From NCBI GenBank assembly GCA_016793045.1, contig JAEUKZ010000083.1:1-44961 (forward strand): DNA of 44,961 bases. The letters are read 5' to 3'. Below the pieces are notes generated by a model. The model ran no database searches. It was not told the origin of the DNA and saw nothing but the letters and a program-made list of their open reading frames with translations. The stretch is from Alphaproteobacteria bacterium. GTDB lineage: Bacteria > Pseudomonadota > Alphaproteobacteria > CACIAM-22H2. This document shows positions 32,004 to 39,648 of the stretch, one piece after another; within the stretch, counting starts at the first letter, position 1, and the number at the start of each line of letters is the position of its first letter. The position numbers were made by a program, and so were the translations under genes.

Positions 32004-33074
32004 ATGAACGCGCCCACCAACGCCGTCCTCAACTCCGCCACCGGCAATCCCGTGCTGACCGGCGTTCGCATCACCCAGCCGCTGCTGGTGCGTCTGCACG
32101 AGCAGCACCGCCGCAGCGTCCGGCGGATGCGCGACGGCCAGCGCGCCGTGCTGCGTCACTGCGACCTCAGCGGCCTCGATATGCGCGACATGAGCTTCGC
32201 CGAGGCGGAGTTCGTCGCCTGCGACTTCAGCAACGCGAATCTGCGCGGCGCGAGCCTGCGCGGCGCCGACGTGTTCGGGGCGCGCTTCGACGGCGCCGAC
32301 CTCACCAATGCCGACCTCGAACGCGCCGACCTGCGCGGCGCCACGTTCGAGCGCGCCGACCTCACCGGCGCCAATCTGCTGAGCGCCGATCTGCGCAGCG
32401 GCCGCGTCGTCAGCGTCTCGGCGGCGCGCTTCGACGGCAACGAGGGCTCGACCTTCATCGGTGCGGTGCTGCGCTCGACCAATCTCTCGCATGCGAAGCT
32501 CAAGAACGCCGATTTCAGCAACGCCATTCTCGCCGAAACCGACCTGACCGGCGCCGACCTCCGCTCCGCGCAGTTCCGCGGCGCGGAGATGGTCGATGCG
32601 CGCCTCGACGGCGCGCAACTCATGGACGCGGACCTGCGCGGCGCCGCGGTGCTCGGATCGACGCTCAGCGGCGTCGACGTCAGCCGCGCGCAGACCAACC
32701 GCGCCCGCGTCCTCGATCCGGCGCAGATCGCCGAGCTGCTCAAGGCCCACGCGGCCTGGATCCAGAGCGGCGGACGCGACGGCAAGCGTGCGCGCCTGGC
32801 GCGCCTCGACCTCAGCGGCCGCGATCTCGCCGGCTCGAATCTCGCGGCCGCCGATCTCGAATACGCGATCCTGGTCGGCACGACCTTGCGCGGGGCGCTG
32901 CTCGCCGCCGCGAACCTGAAGGGCGCCAACCTGATCCGCGCAAACCTCTCCGGTGCCGACCTGCGCGGCGCCAACCTGCTCCACGCCAACATGCGCGACG
33001 CCTGCCTCGACAATGCGACGCTGGGCGAGTTGCCGGATACCGGCCTGTTCACGCTGCTCAACAACGACGAATAG
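32004..33074 (+). CDS. Pentapeptide-repeat protein
   Basis: A 356-residue protein consisting of two blocks of pentapeptide repeats with the A(D/N)LXX pattern. The first runs from about residue 52 to 230 (ANLRGASLRGADVFGARFDGADLTNADLERADLRGATF); a helical linker of about 40 residues follows (LDPAQIAELLKAHAAWIQSGGRDGKRA); the second runs from 270 to 340 (ADLEYAILVGTTLRGALLAAANLKGANLIRANL). The repeats form a right-handed quadrilateral beta-helix. Some family members mimic DNA to protect gyrase, but most have unknown roles. No membrane segment is visible. The ATG begins a short helical leader before the first block. Confidence 0.92.
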   Translation: MNAPTNAVLNSATGNPVLTGVRITQPLLVRLHEQHRRSVRRMRDGQRAVLRHCDLSGLDMRDMSFAEAEFVACDFSNANLRGASLRGADVFGARFDGADLTNADLERADLRGATFERADLTGANLLSADLRSGRVVSVSAARFDGNEGSTFIGAVLRSTNLSHAKLKNADFSNAILAETDLTGADLRSAQFRGAEMVDARLDGAQLMDADLRGAAVLGSTLSGVDVSRAQTNRARVLDPAQIAELLKAHAAWIQSGGRDGKRARLARLDLSGRDLAGSNLAAADLEYAILVGTTLRGALLAAANLKGANLIRANLSGADLRGANLLHANMRDACLDNATLGELPDTGLFTLLNNDE

Positions 33075-33200
33075 CCCCGCGACGGGGCGTCCGCACGGAG
33101 CTGTGCGTTGCCGCCCCCCGTCGACGCTGCTAGAAGGCTGCGTGTCGTGAGCGATTCGAACGCCCGCACGCCGGCTGGCGTGCCAAGGAGCCCGAGTCCG

Positions 33201-33668
33201 ATGTCCGATCCGCAAGGCCTCACCCGCCGCAGGGCGCTGCGCACCGGGGCTGCAACCTTCGCCGGCATGATCATCGTCGCGCGCTCGGCCCATGCCCAGA
33301 GCCCGTCCCCCGCGCACGCCGAACTGCTCCAGCGCCTCGCCGCCGGCCGCACGCCGCAGCAGGGCCGCGTGCGCGTGCGGATGCCGGAGATCGCCGAGAA
33401 CGGCAGCACGGTGCCGATCACCGTCACGGTCGAAAGCCCGATGACGGCCGAGAATCACGTCAAGACGCTGCTGGTGGTGTCCGACGGCAATCCGCGGCCG
33501 GAGGTGTTCAGCGCGACGCTGACGCCGGCCGCGGGCAAGGCCGAGATTTCGACCCGCATCCGCGTGGCGCGGACAATGAACGTCATCGCCTACGCCGACA
33601 TGAGCGACGGCACGCTGTGGGCCGGCCAGACCGTGGCGACGGTCACCATCGGCGGCTGCGGAAGCTGA
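33201..33668 (+). CDS. soxY: SoxY sulfur-carrier protein
   Basis: A 155-residue sulfur carrier of the Sox pathway. It has a twin-arginine signal (TRRRALRTGAATFAGMIIVARSAHA) and ends with the GGCGS motif, where Cys153 is the sulfur-carrying residue on a flexible C-terminal arm; the family end is normally GGCGG. The body is the Ig-like SoxY fold. It acts in the periplasm. The ATG at 33201 is preceded by AAGGAG at 10 bases. soxZ follows 15 bases after the stop. No soxAX, soxB or soxCD is present in the window, so it is an orphan soxYZ pair. Confidence 0.92.
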   Translation: MSDPQGLTRRRALRTGAATFAGMIIVARSAHAQSPSPAHAELLQRLAAGRTPQQGRVRVRMPEIAENGSTVPITVTVESPMTAENHVKTLLVVSDGNPRPEVFSATLTPAAGKAEISTRIRVARTMNVIAYADMSDGTLWAGQTVATVTIGGCGS

Positions 33669-33683
33669 ACGGAGGACCCGGCC

Positions 33684-34004
33684 ATGTCGACCGTCCGCGT
33701 CCGCCTGCCCTCGCCGATCAAGCGCAACGAGGCCTTCGAGGTCCGCACGCTGATCACGCACGAGATGGAGTCCGGCCAGCGCCGCGATGCCCAGGGCGCC
33801 GTGATTCCGCGCAAGATCCTCAACCGCTTCGTGGCGACGTTCAACGGCCAGCCCGTGCTGGCGATGGACCTCGCGCCGGCGATCTCCGCCAATCCCTATA
33901 TCTCCTTCTACATGGTTGCGGCGGATTCGGGCGCGCTGGCGCTCGCGTGGACCGACGATGACGGCACGGTCATCCGCGAGACCGTACGGGTCACCGTCAC
34001 CTGA
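33684..34004 (+). CDS. soxZ: SoxZ partner of SoxY
   Basis: A 106-residue Ig-like protein that forms the SoxYZ heterodimer: RVRLPSPIKRNEAFEVRTLITHEMESGQRRD, VIPRKILNRFVATFNGQPVLAMDLAPAISANPYISFYM, and a VRVTVT end. It has no signal peptide and would be exported with SoxY through the Tat system. A GGAGGA ribosome-binding site lies eight bases before the ATG. It is cotranscribed with soxY. Confidence 0.93.
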   Translation: MSTVRVRLPSPIKRNEAFEVRTLITHEMESGQRRDAQGAVIPRKILNRFVATFNGQPVLAMDLAPAISANPYISFYMVAADSGALALAWTDDDGTVIRETVRVTVT

Positions 34005-34091
34005 ATGCGCGGCCCCGGGGCCACCTTCACGATCCGTTAACCCTAAGGTCTCGATAATGCACGGGCCGTCCCTTAACCGGAGCCCGATGCA

Positions 34092-35027
34092 ATGCCTCGT
34101 GGCCGGAAACTATCGCTCGCCGCCGCCCTGGCCGCAGGGGTCGCGGTCTATGCCGTACCGGAACCGATCGCGACGACGCTGCGCGCCGAGCCGCGCCCGC
34201 CGAGCACGGCCGAAGCCGCGATCCCCGTCCTGATACCACCGCCGCCCGACGACGCGGCGAATGCCGCCGCCCCGTCCGCCCCCGACGAGGCGGTGCAGGC
34301 CGGCGACAGCGAAAGCGCCGACGCCGATACGCCCGAACAGGCCGCCGATCCGGTCCAGCTTGCCGACGCCGCGCCATTCGCGGGCAACATGCGGACCGCA
34401 CCCGCCGACAGCGACTGGCGGATCGCCGTGACGGTCGGCGCCGCGGATCGCTGCGCCATGACCGCGGGCGACGACTGCGGCCTGCTCGCCATCCGCTATC
34501 GCAACTGGGACTTTACGATCGACCTCGGCGAAAGCGACGACGAGCCGCTGATTCCTGCGGCCACGCCGGTCGAGGCCGACGCCGAGGCACCCCGCTTCGT
34601 CGCCGTGCCCGCGGCCGCCGACGAAAGCGGCGCGGCGTCGACACCGCGCGTGATCGCACCGCCGCCGGCGGTGGGACGCATCCCGGCGCTGCGCCTCGCG
34701 CCCCCGTCGCCCGGCTTTGCCGTCAACCCGCCGCCGCCCCCCGAGGAGCCGCGCCGCCGGTGGTGGCAGTGGCGCAGCTCGCGCCCCGCGGTGCAGGTGG
34801 CGCCCAACGCCTATTTCGACGTCGCCAACGTCGTCAGCACCGCCGACCCGCCGCGCCAGGTGCGCGGCAGCGACGGCGCGCTCGCGCATTTCGAGGGCGG
34901 GTCGCAGGTCGCCGAGACGCCGCGGGTCCGCTTCGGCCTGTCGATTCCGCTCGAGACCCTGGCGCGCAACCGCGACCACCGCACGGCAGCCCCGCCGCCG
35001 CCGGGCCTCGCCGGCCCGCAGAACTAG
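34092..35027 (+). CDS. Proline/alanine-rich exported or membrane-anchored protein
   Basis: A 311-residue protein with a basic N terminus and a single hydrophobic segment (residues 7-23, LSLAAALAAGVAVYAVP) that could be an uncleaved signal anchor. The middle (30-110) is rich in Pro, Ala and Asp and looks disordered; two cysteines lie in AADRCAMTAGDDCGLLAIRYRN (about 118-136), followed by a short ordered segment. Near the C terminus is the region APNAYFDVANVVSTADPPRQVRGSDG. I do not recognise a family. It follows soxZ by 87 bases on the same strand and its end lies four bases from a convergent glycosyltransferase gene. Confidence 0.65.
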   Translation: MPRGRKLSLAAALAAGVAVYAVPEPIATTLRAEPRPPSTAEAAIPVLIPPPPDDAANAAAPSAPDEAVQAGDSESADADTPEQAADPVQLADAAPFAGNMRTAPADSDWRIAVTVGAADRCAMTAGDDCGLLAIRYRNWDFTIDLGESDDEPLIPAATPVEADAEAPRFVAVPAAADESGAASTPRVIAPPPAVGRIPALRLAPPSPGFAVNPPPPPEEPRRRWWQWRSSRPAVQVAPNAYFDVANVVSTADPPRQVRGSDGALAHFEGGSQVAETPRVRFGLSIPLETLARNRDHRTAAPPPPGLAGPQN

Positions 35028-35030
35028 CGC

Positions 35031-36032
35031 TCAGCGACGCGACCGGCCGGCGAGCCGCTCGGCGATGAAGCCGACCGGCCAGGCGTGGTGCATGGCCGCG
35101 AGCGCCACGAAGGCGAGCAGGACGCAGGGATCGCGCCGCTGCACGGCACCGGCGACCGAGCCCGCCGCGATCGCGGCGAGATAGGCCGCGAGCGCCAGCC
35201 ACAGCGGCGCCCAGAAAAACCCGCCGACGAGCGACGCGAGATTGACCGCGAGCAGCGCGATCGTCGCACCCTGGCGCGGCTTCATCGTCATGCCGTGCTT
35301 CATCAGCGTGCGCGCGCGGCCGCGGCCGTAGAGATAGTACTGGCGGATCAGGCCGCGCAGCGAATGGCGCGGGTAGTAGCCGACCTTGAGCTCGTGCTCG
35401 AGCCAGACCTTGCCGCCGGACTGCCAGATCCGGTGCGACAGCTCGACGTCCTCGTTGATCGCGAAGCTCTCGTCGTAGAGCAGGCCCTTGTCGAGCGTCG
35501 CGCGCAGGAAGGCGCCATGCTTGCCGTGGTCGACGAAGGCCGACCGCGTGCCGAGCCGGTAGAGCGACTGCCCGACCCCGATCGGCGAATTCTGCGCAAA
35601 GGCGACCGCTTTCTGGAAGCAGCCGAGCCCGATCGGCGCGTCGGCATAGGTGACGACGTCGGCCCCGCGGGTCTGGCACGCCGCGATGCAGCGCGTGAGG
35701 AATCCCTGCGGGTAGCGCGCGTGCGCATCGCAGCGCACGATCCACGCAGCACGCCTGTCGGCGGCCTGATAGGCAAGATTGAAGGCCGGACCCTGCAGCC
35801 GCTTGGGGTTGTCGAGCAGCCGCAGGAAGGGAAACTCGCCGCGCAGCCGCGCCACGATCTCGCGCGTGCCGTCGGTGCTGCCGCCGTCGACGACGAAGAC
35901 CTCCAGCCGGTCGCGCGGATAGGGATCGTCGAGCAGCGTGCGCAGGCAGTCCTCGATATAGGCCGCCTCGTTGAAGGTCGGCAGCACGACGCTGATGAAG
36001 GGCAGTTCGGCCGAGGGCGAGAAGGCGTTCAT
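35031..36032 (-). CDS. Glycosyltransferase family 2 with C-terminal membrane segments (ExoA-like)
   Basis: A 333-residue processive-type glycosyltransferase. Seen are ISVVLPTFNEAAYIEDCLRTLL, VVDGGSTDGTREIV, the WIVRCDAHARYP metal-binding motif near 105-115, and the FAINEDVELSHRIWQSGGKVW loop with its catalytic-base region. Three to four hydrophobic segments lie from about 255 to the end, as in ExoA of succinoglycan synthesis. Membrane-bound transfer to a lipid-linked glycan is therefore likely. The ATG at 36032 was preferred; a GTG at 36041 would add three residues. No strong ribosome-binding site is visible. Confidence 0.87.
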   Translation of the reverse strand: MNAFSPSAELPFISVVLPTFNEAAYIEDCLRTLLDDPYPRDRLEVFVVDGGSTDGTREIVARLRGEFPFLRLLDNPKRLQGPAFNLAYQAADRRAAWIVRCDAHARYPQGFLTRCIAACQTRGADVVTYADAPIGLGCFQKAVAFAQNSPIGVGQSLYRLGTRSAFVDHGKHGAFLRATLDKGLLYDESFAINEDVELSHRIWQSGGKVWLEHELKVGYYPRHSLRGLIRQYYLYGRGRARTLMKHGMTMKPRQGATIALLAVNLASLVGGFFWAPLWLALAAYLAAIAAGSVAGAVQRRDPCVLLAFVALAAMHHAWPVGFIAERLAGRSRR

Positions 36033-36167
36033 GCGGGACACGGGATCGCGAAATGAAACGGCCCGCCGCGTCTGCCCATCGGCGCATGGTTTGCGCTATA
36101 GAAGGGCGCCGCCGCGGCAGCGCCGGCACCGAAGGGTTCAGCATAAGCCGATGAAGGAAAACAGATT

Positions 36168-37178
36168 ATGAATTATCGCAGGCTCGGCCGGTCGGGCCTT
36201 CAGGTCTCGCCCCTCTGCCTCGGCACGATGATGTTCGGCGACCGCACCGACGAGGCCGAGGCCGGCCGCATCGTCGATGCCGCACGCGCCGGGGGCACCA
36301 ATTTCATCGACACCGCGGACGCCTACGCCAAGGGCGAATCGGAACGCATCGTCGGCCGCCTGATCGCGCGCGACCGTACGCGCTGGATCCTCGCCACCAA
36401 GGCGGCCAACCCGATGAGCGACGACCCCAACGACCGCGGGCTGTCGCGACGCTGGCTCGAGGCGGCATGCAACGCCAGCCTGAAGCGCCTCGGCACCGAC
36501 TACATCGACGTCTACTACCTGCACCGCGAGGACGAGGAAACGCCGCTCGAGGAGACCGCCGCCGCGGTCGGCGACCTGATCCGCGCCGGCAAGATCCGCT
36601 ATGTCGGCATCTCCAATTTCCGCGCCTGGCGGATGGCAACCTTCATCGAGATATGCAGGGCGATGGGCGTGCCGCAGCCGGTCTGCTGCCAGCCCTACTA
36701 CAACGCCTTCAACCGCATGCCGGAGGTCGAGGTGCTGCCGGCCTGCGCCTATCACGGGCTCGGCGCGGTGCCGTACTCGCCGCTGGCCCGCGGGGTGCTG
36801 ACGGGCAAGTACGCCCCCAATTCCGCCCCGGCGGCCGACAGCCGGGCCGGCCGCAAGGACGCGCGGATGCTGCAGACCGAGTTCCGCCGCGAGTCGCTGG
36901 AGATGGCCCAGAGGATCAAGGCGCATGCCGAGGCGCGCGGCATGACCGCCGGCCAGTTTGCGGTGAACTGGGTGCTTGCCAATCCGATTGTGACGTCCGT
37001 GCTTGCCGGCCCCCGCACTCTGGCCCAATGGGAGGAGTACGCGGGCAGTCTGAAGCATGCCTATGCGGCGGAGGATGAGGCCCTGGTCGATTCCCTGGTG
37101 CCGGTCGGCCATCCGTCGACGCCGGGCTACAGCGACCCGCAATACCCGATCCGCGGCCGCCCGCCGGTCCGGGCCTGA
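36168..37178 (+). CDS. Aldo/keto reductase
   Basis: A 336-residue (beta/alpha)8 NADPH-dependent oxidoreductase. The catalytic tetrad is seen as Asp48 and Tyr53 (NFIDTADAYAKG), Lys78 (ILATKAA) and His119 (VYYLHRED). The NADPH site is suggested by VGISNF and the QPYYNAFNR block, and the C-terminal SVLAGPRTLAQWEEY. It is close to the AKR subgroup with YajO/IolS-like members, which reduce a wide range of carbonyls. The substrate cannot be read. An AAGGAAA ribosome-binding site precedes the ATG, and the gene is followed by a strong terminator hairpin. Confidence 0.9.
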   Translation: MNYRRLGRSGLQVSPLCLGTMMFGDRTDEAEAGRIVDAARAGGTNFIDTADAYAKGESERIVGRLIARDRTRWILATKAANPMSDDPNDRGLSRRWLEAACNASLKRLGTDYIDVYYLHREDEETPLEETAAAVGDLIRAGKIRYVGISNFRAWRMATFIEICRAMGVPQPVCCQPYYNAFNRMPEVEVLPACAYHGLGAVPYSPLARGVLTGKYAPNSAPAADSRAGRKDARMLQTEFRRESLEMAQRIKAHAEARGMTAGQFAVNWVLANPIVTSVLAGPRTLAQWEEYAGSLKHAYAAEDEALVDSLVPVGHPSTPGYSDPQYPIRGRPPVRA

Positions 37179-37180
37179 TC

Positions 37181-37226
37181 GGCCGGCGCCCTCGGGATGC
37201 AACCCGGGGGCGCCGGTCATTTGTTC
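37181..37226 (+). terminator. Strong hairpin terminator of the aldo/keto reductase gene
   Basis: CCGGCGCCCTCGGG (37183-37196) pairs with CCCGGGGGCGCCGG (37203-37216), with one T-G pair and a six-base loop, giving a 14-pair stem. It is followed by TCATTTGTT. It begins a few bases past the reductase stop. Confidence 0.75.
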
Positions 37227-37446
37227 ATCGGTTGTCGTATCCCCTCGTAGGGATTGTCTTAACGGATATTTCTGTACATCCCTGGAGAATGCCTCCGGCG
37301 ATGCAGTGGGGCGGCCGAAGCGGACCAGGCGCCATGACGTACGGCTTCCGGTGCGCGGCGGCGCAAGGCGCCCCCAGGCTCTGCCCGCGGCCAAACGAGA
37401 TTGGCAAGACCGCGGTGGCGACAGCAGCCCCTTCCCCACGACCAGC

Positions 37447-37917
37447 ATGATGTCCTACGCGCGAGAACCTTCACCGTCGGTCGCGGCATTCCGTGCCCAT
37501 TGGGATAGTCTTCGGCCAAGCCCCGGGGTGCTGCCGGGGCGACAGCATTTCGACCCGATGCGGGTTCCGCAGTTCCTGCCCAATATCTGCCTGATCGATG
37601 TGGTGCCCGGCCCGCGGCGCCGCTTTCGCATGCGACTGGTCGGCGGCGCGCTCGTCGAGGCCGGCTTTGCCGGTCGGCCGGGCGACTTCATGGATGCCCC
37701 GCACATCGCGCCCGACCCGACAAAAGTCGTCGGCGCGCTCGACGACGTCGCCGAAACCGGCCGGCCCGACTGGCGTCGCGGTCCGGCCGTCGTCGACCAT
37801 ACCAAGTTCGTCGACAGCCTTGAGCGGGTGCTCCTGCCGCTTGCGCGCGATGGCACCCATGTCGACATGATCATGAGCTACACGATCTTTCACTGGCACG
37901 ACGGACGCACCACCTGA
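37447..37917 (+). CDS. PAS_5 domain protein (first of tandem pair)
   Basis: A 156-residue protein consisting of one PAS_5-type domain (COG5388-like): FRAHWDSLRPSPGVLPGRQHFDP, FLPNICLIDVVPGPRRRFRMRLVGGALVE, GDFMDAPHI and the C-terminal LLPLARDGTHVDMIMSYTIFHW. It has no output domain, so it is probably a small sensor or binding protein. The next gene 255 bases downstream encodes a close paralog, about 55-60% identical by eye. ATG at 37447 or 37450 are equivalent. The function is unknown. Confidence 0.85.
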   Translation: MMSYAREPSPSVAAFRAHWDSLRPSPGVLPGRQHFDPMRVPQFLPNICLIDVVPGPRRRFRMRLVGGALVEAGFAGRPGDFMDAPHIAPDPTKVVGALDDVAETGRPDWRRGPAVVDHTKFVDSLERVLLPLARDGTHVDMIMSYTIFHWHDGRTT

Positions 37918-37933
37918 TCCGGGCTGGTCGGTT

Positions 37934-37961
37934 TTGTTTTACATCAGAAACAAGTTATAAT
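37934..37961 (+). promoter_or_regulatory. Promoter between tandem PAS genes
   Basis: TTGTTT (37934-37939) and a perfect TATAAT (37956-37961) are separated by 16 bases in an AT-rich spacer. Transcription would start about 200 bases upstream of the second PAS gene, leaving a long leader. Confidence 0.45.
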
Positions 37962-37966
37962 TATCT

Positions 37967-37990
37967 GTTTTAAATTGATAAATTTACAAC
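37967..37990 (+). promoter_or_regulatory. Operator-like imperfect palindrome
   Basis: TAAATT (37971-37976) and AATTTA (37981-37986) flank GATA, and the arms extend to GTT (37967-37969) and AAC (37988-37990) with one mismatch, giving a 24-base imperfect palindrome. It lies just past a TATAAT box, where a repressor would overlap the transcription start. No matching regulator gene is adjacent. Confidence 0.4.
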
Positions 37991-38171
37991 TCCTGAACTT
38001 GTAGGCAACTGTGATTTCGGCCTGGAAACGATCGCATGGGCGGGCGCTTCCGACGCGCCCGATTTCATTTCGTGTTCGCAACAAATGCCGCGCCCATCGC
38101 AGCCGCACCCGAACATGGGGTTGCGGATTTGACGCAGCCTCTCGCCCTGGATCAGCGGTCGGCATTCCTAT

Positions 38172-38651
38172 ATGAGCACGCGCATGTTCGAGGCCGAACA
38201 ACCCACCTCGCGCGTCGCCGCCTTCATCGCCTATTGGGAATCGATCCGGCCGGCCCCCGACCTCCTGCCTGGGCGCCAGCATTTCGATCCGATCCAGATA
38301 CCGCATCTGCTGCCGAACCTCTGGCTGATCGACGTCATGCCGGGCTGGCCGCGCCGCTACCAGATCCGCCTCGTCGGCGGTGCGCTGGTCGAGGCCGGCT
38401 TCATCGGCCGCACCGGCGACTTCATGGATGACCCGCGCCTGTCCCCCGACCCCGAGCGCGTGATCGCGGTGCTCGACCGGATCGTCGAAGCCCGGCGGCC
38501 GGACTGGCGGCGCGGGGTCGCGATCGTCGACCACACGAAATACGTCGACAGCATCGAGCGCGCGATGATGCCGCTGGCGCGCGACGGCAGGAACGTCGAC
38601 ATGATCCTGTCCATGACCGTGTTCCATTGGCAGGATGGCCGCTCGACCTGA
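38172..38651 (+). CDS. PAS_5 domain protein (second of tandem pair)
   Basis: A 159-residue single PAS_5 domain protein, the paralog of the preceding gene: FIAYWESIRPAPDLLPGRQHFDPIQIP, LWLIDVMPGWPRRYQIRLVGGALVE, GDFMDDPRL, and MMPLARDGRNVDMILSMTVFHW. It shares nearly all conserved positions with its neighbour, which points to a local duplication. It is cotranscribed with the SMP-30 gene that follows 50 bases after its stop. The function is unknown. Confidence 0.87.
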   Translation: MSTRMFEAEQPTSRVAAFIAYWESIRPAPDLLPGRQHFDPIQIPHLLPNLWLIDVMPGWPRRYQIRLVGGALVEAGFIGRTGDFMDDPRLSPDPERVIAVLDRIVEARRPDWRRGVAIVDHTKYVDSIERAMMPLARDGRNVDMILSMTVFHWQDGRST

Positions 38652-38701
38652 CGGCGGCCCATCGCCGCGGGCCGGCCGATACCGCGGGGGAGGAAACCGA
38701 C

Positions 38702-39637
38702 ATGGTCGATCTCGACGTCATCGCGACGGGTCTGCGCTTTCCCGAGGGCCCGGTGGCGATGCCCGACGGCAGCTTCCTGGTCGTCGAAATCGCGCGGCGC
38801 ACGGTGAGCCGGATCGGCGCCGGCGGCACGGTGAGCGTGGTCTCGGAAAATGGCGGCGGGCCGAACGGCCTCGCGATCGGCGCCGACGGCGCCATCTATG
38901 TCTGCAACAACGGCGGCTTCGAGTTCATCGAGGACGACCTCGGCATCCGCCCTGCGGTGCAGTCCTTCGACTATACGCACGGCCGGGTCGAGCGCGTCGA
39001 CCCGGCAACGGGCGCCGTCCGCACCCTGACCCGCGGCCTGCCCGAGCGCGGCCTGCGCGGCCCCAACGATCTCGTGGTCGACCGCCAGGGTGGAATCTGG
39101 TTCACCGATCTCGGCAAGTCGCGCCATCGCGACATGGATCAGGGAGGCGTCTATTGGCTGTCGCCCGACGGTCGCCAGCTCAAGGAGGTCGCCTTTCCGG
39201 TGACCACCGCCAACGGCATCGGCCTGTCGCCAGACGAGAAGACCGTCTACGTCGCCGAGACGATCGGCGCGCGGCTATGGGCGTTCGACGTCACCGGCCC
39301 GGGCGAGGTCAAGAAGCATCCCTACCCCAGCCCGCATGGCGGACGGCTCGTCCACCAGAGCGGCGGGCGCGACTACAAGCGCTTCGACAGCCTGGCAGTC
39401 GAGGCCTCGGGCAACGTCTGCGTCGCGACGCTCGCGACCGGCGGCATCTCGGTGATCGCGCCTGACGGCACGCTGGTCGACTTCGTCGCCATGCCCGATC
39501 GGATGACGACGAATATCTGCTTCGGCGGCGCCGACCTGCGCACGGCCTACATCACGCTTTCGCTGTCGGGGCGGCTGGTCGCGATGAAATGGCCGCGGCC
39601 GGGCCTGGCGCTGAATTTTCTCAACAGGACTCCGTAG
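38702..39637 (+). CDS. SMP-30/gluconolactonase-family protein
   Basis: A 311-residue six-bladed beta-propeller of the SMP-30/gluconolactonase/LRE-like family. The metal-site residues are visible: Glu in LRFPEGPVAMPDG (first blade), Asn in GGGPNGLAIGADG and GPNDLVVDRQGG, and Asp in RFDSLAVEASG. Family members hydrolyse sugar lactones or related esters with Ca2+ or Zn2+. The start ATG at 38702 follows GGAGGA at eight bases. Upstream in-frame residues overlap the PAS gene and are unlikely. The substrate is unknown. It follows the PAS gene as the second gene of an operon. Confidence 0.88.
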   Translation: MVDLDVIATGLRFPEGPVAMPDGSFLVVEIARRTVSRIGAGGTVSVVSENGGGPNGLAIGADGAIYVCNNGGFEFIEDDLGIRPAVQSFDYTHGRVERVDPATGAVRTLTRGLPERGLRGPNDLVVDRQGGIWFTDLGKSRHRDMDQGGVYWLSPDGRQLKEVAFPVTTANGIGLSPDEKTVYVAETIGARLWAFDVTGPGEVKKHPYPSPHGGRLVHQSGGRDYKRFDSLAVEASGNVCVATLATGGISVIAPDGTLVDFVAMPDRMTTNICFGGADLRTAYITLSLSGRLVAMKWPRPGLALNFLNRTP

Positions 39638-39648
39638 TCCGCGCGCGC

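Noticed and set aside
32160..33060. Short DNA repeats in this stretch as a CRISPR or tandem repeat
   Set aside because: They encode the pentapeptide repeats and have no constant spacer pattern.
31896..33761. 621-residue minus-strand frame with repeat-like sequence
   Set aside because: The repeats are only the antisense image of the pentapeptide repeats. soxY and the pentapeptide gene are coded on the plus strand.
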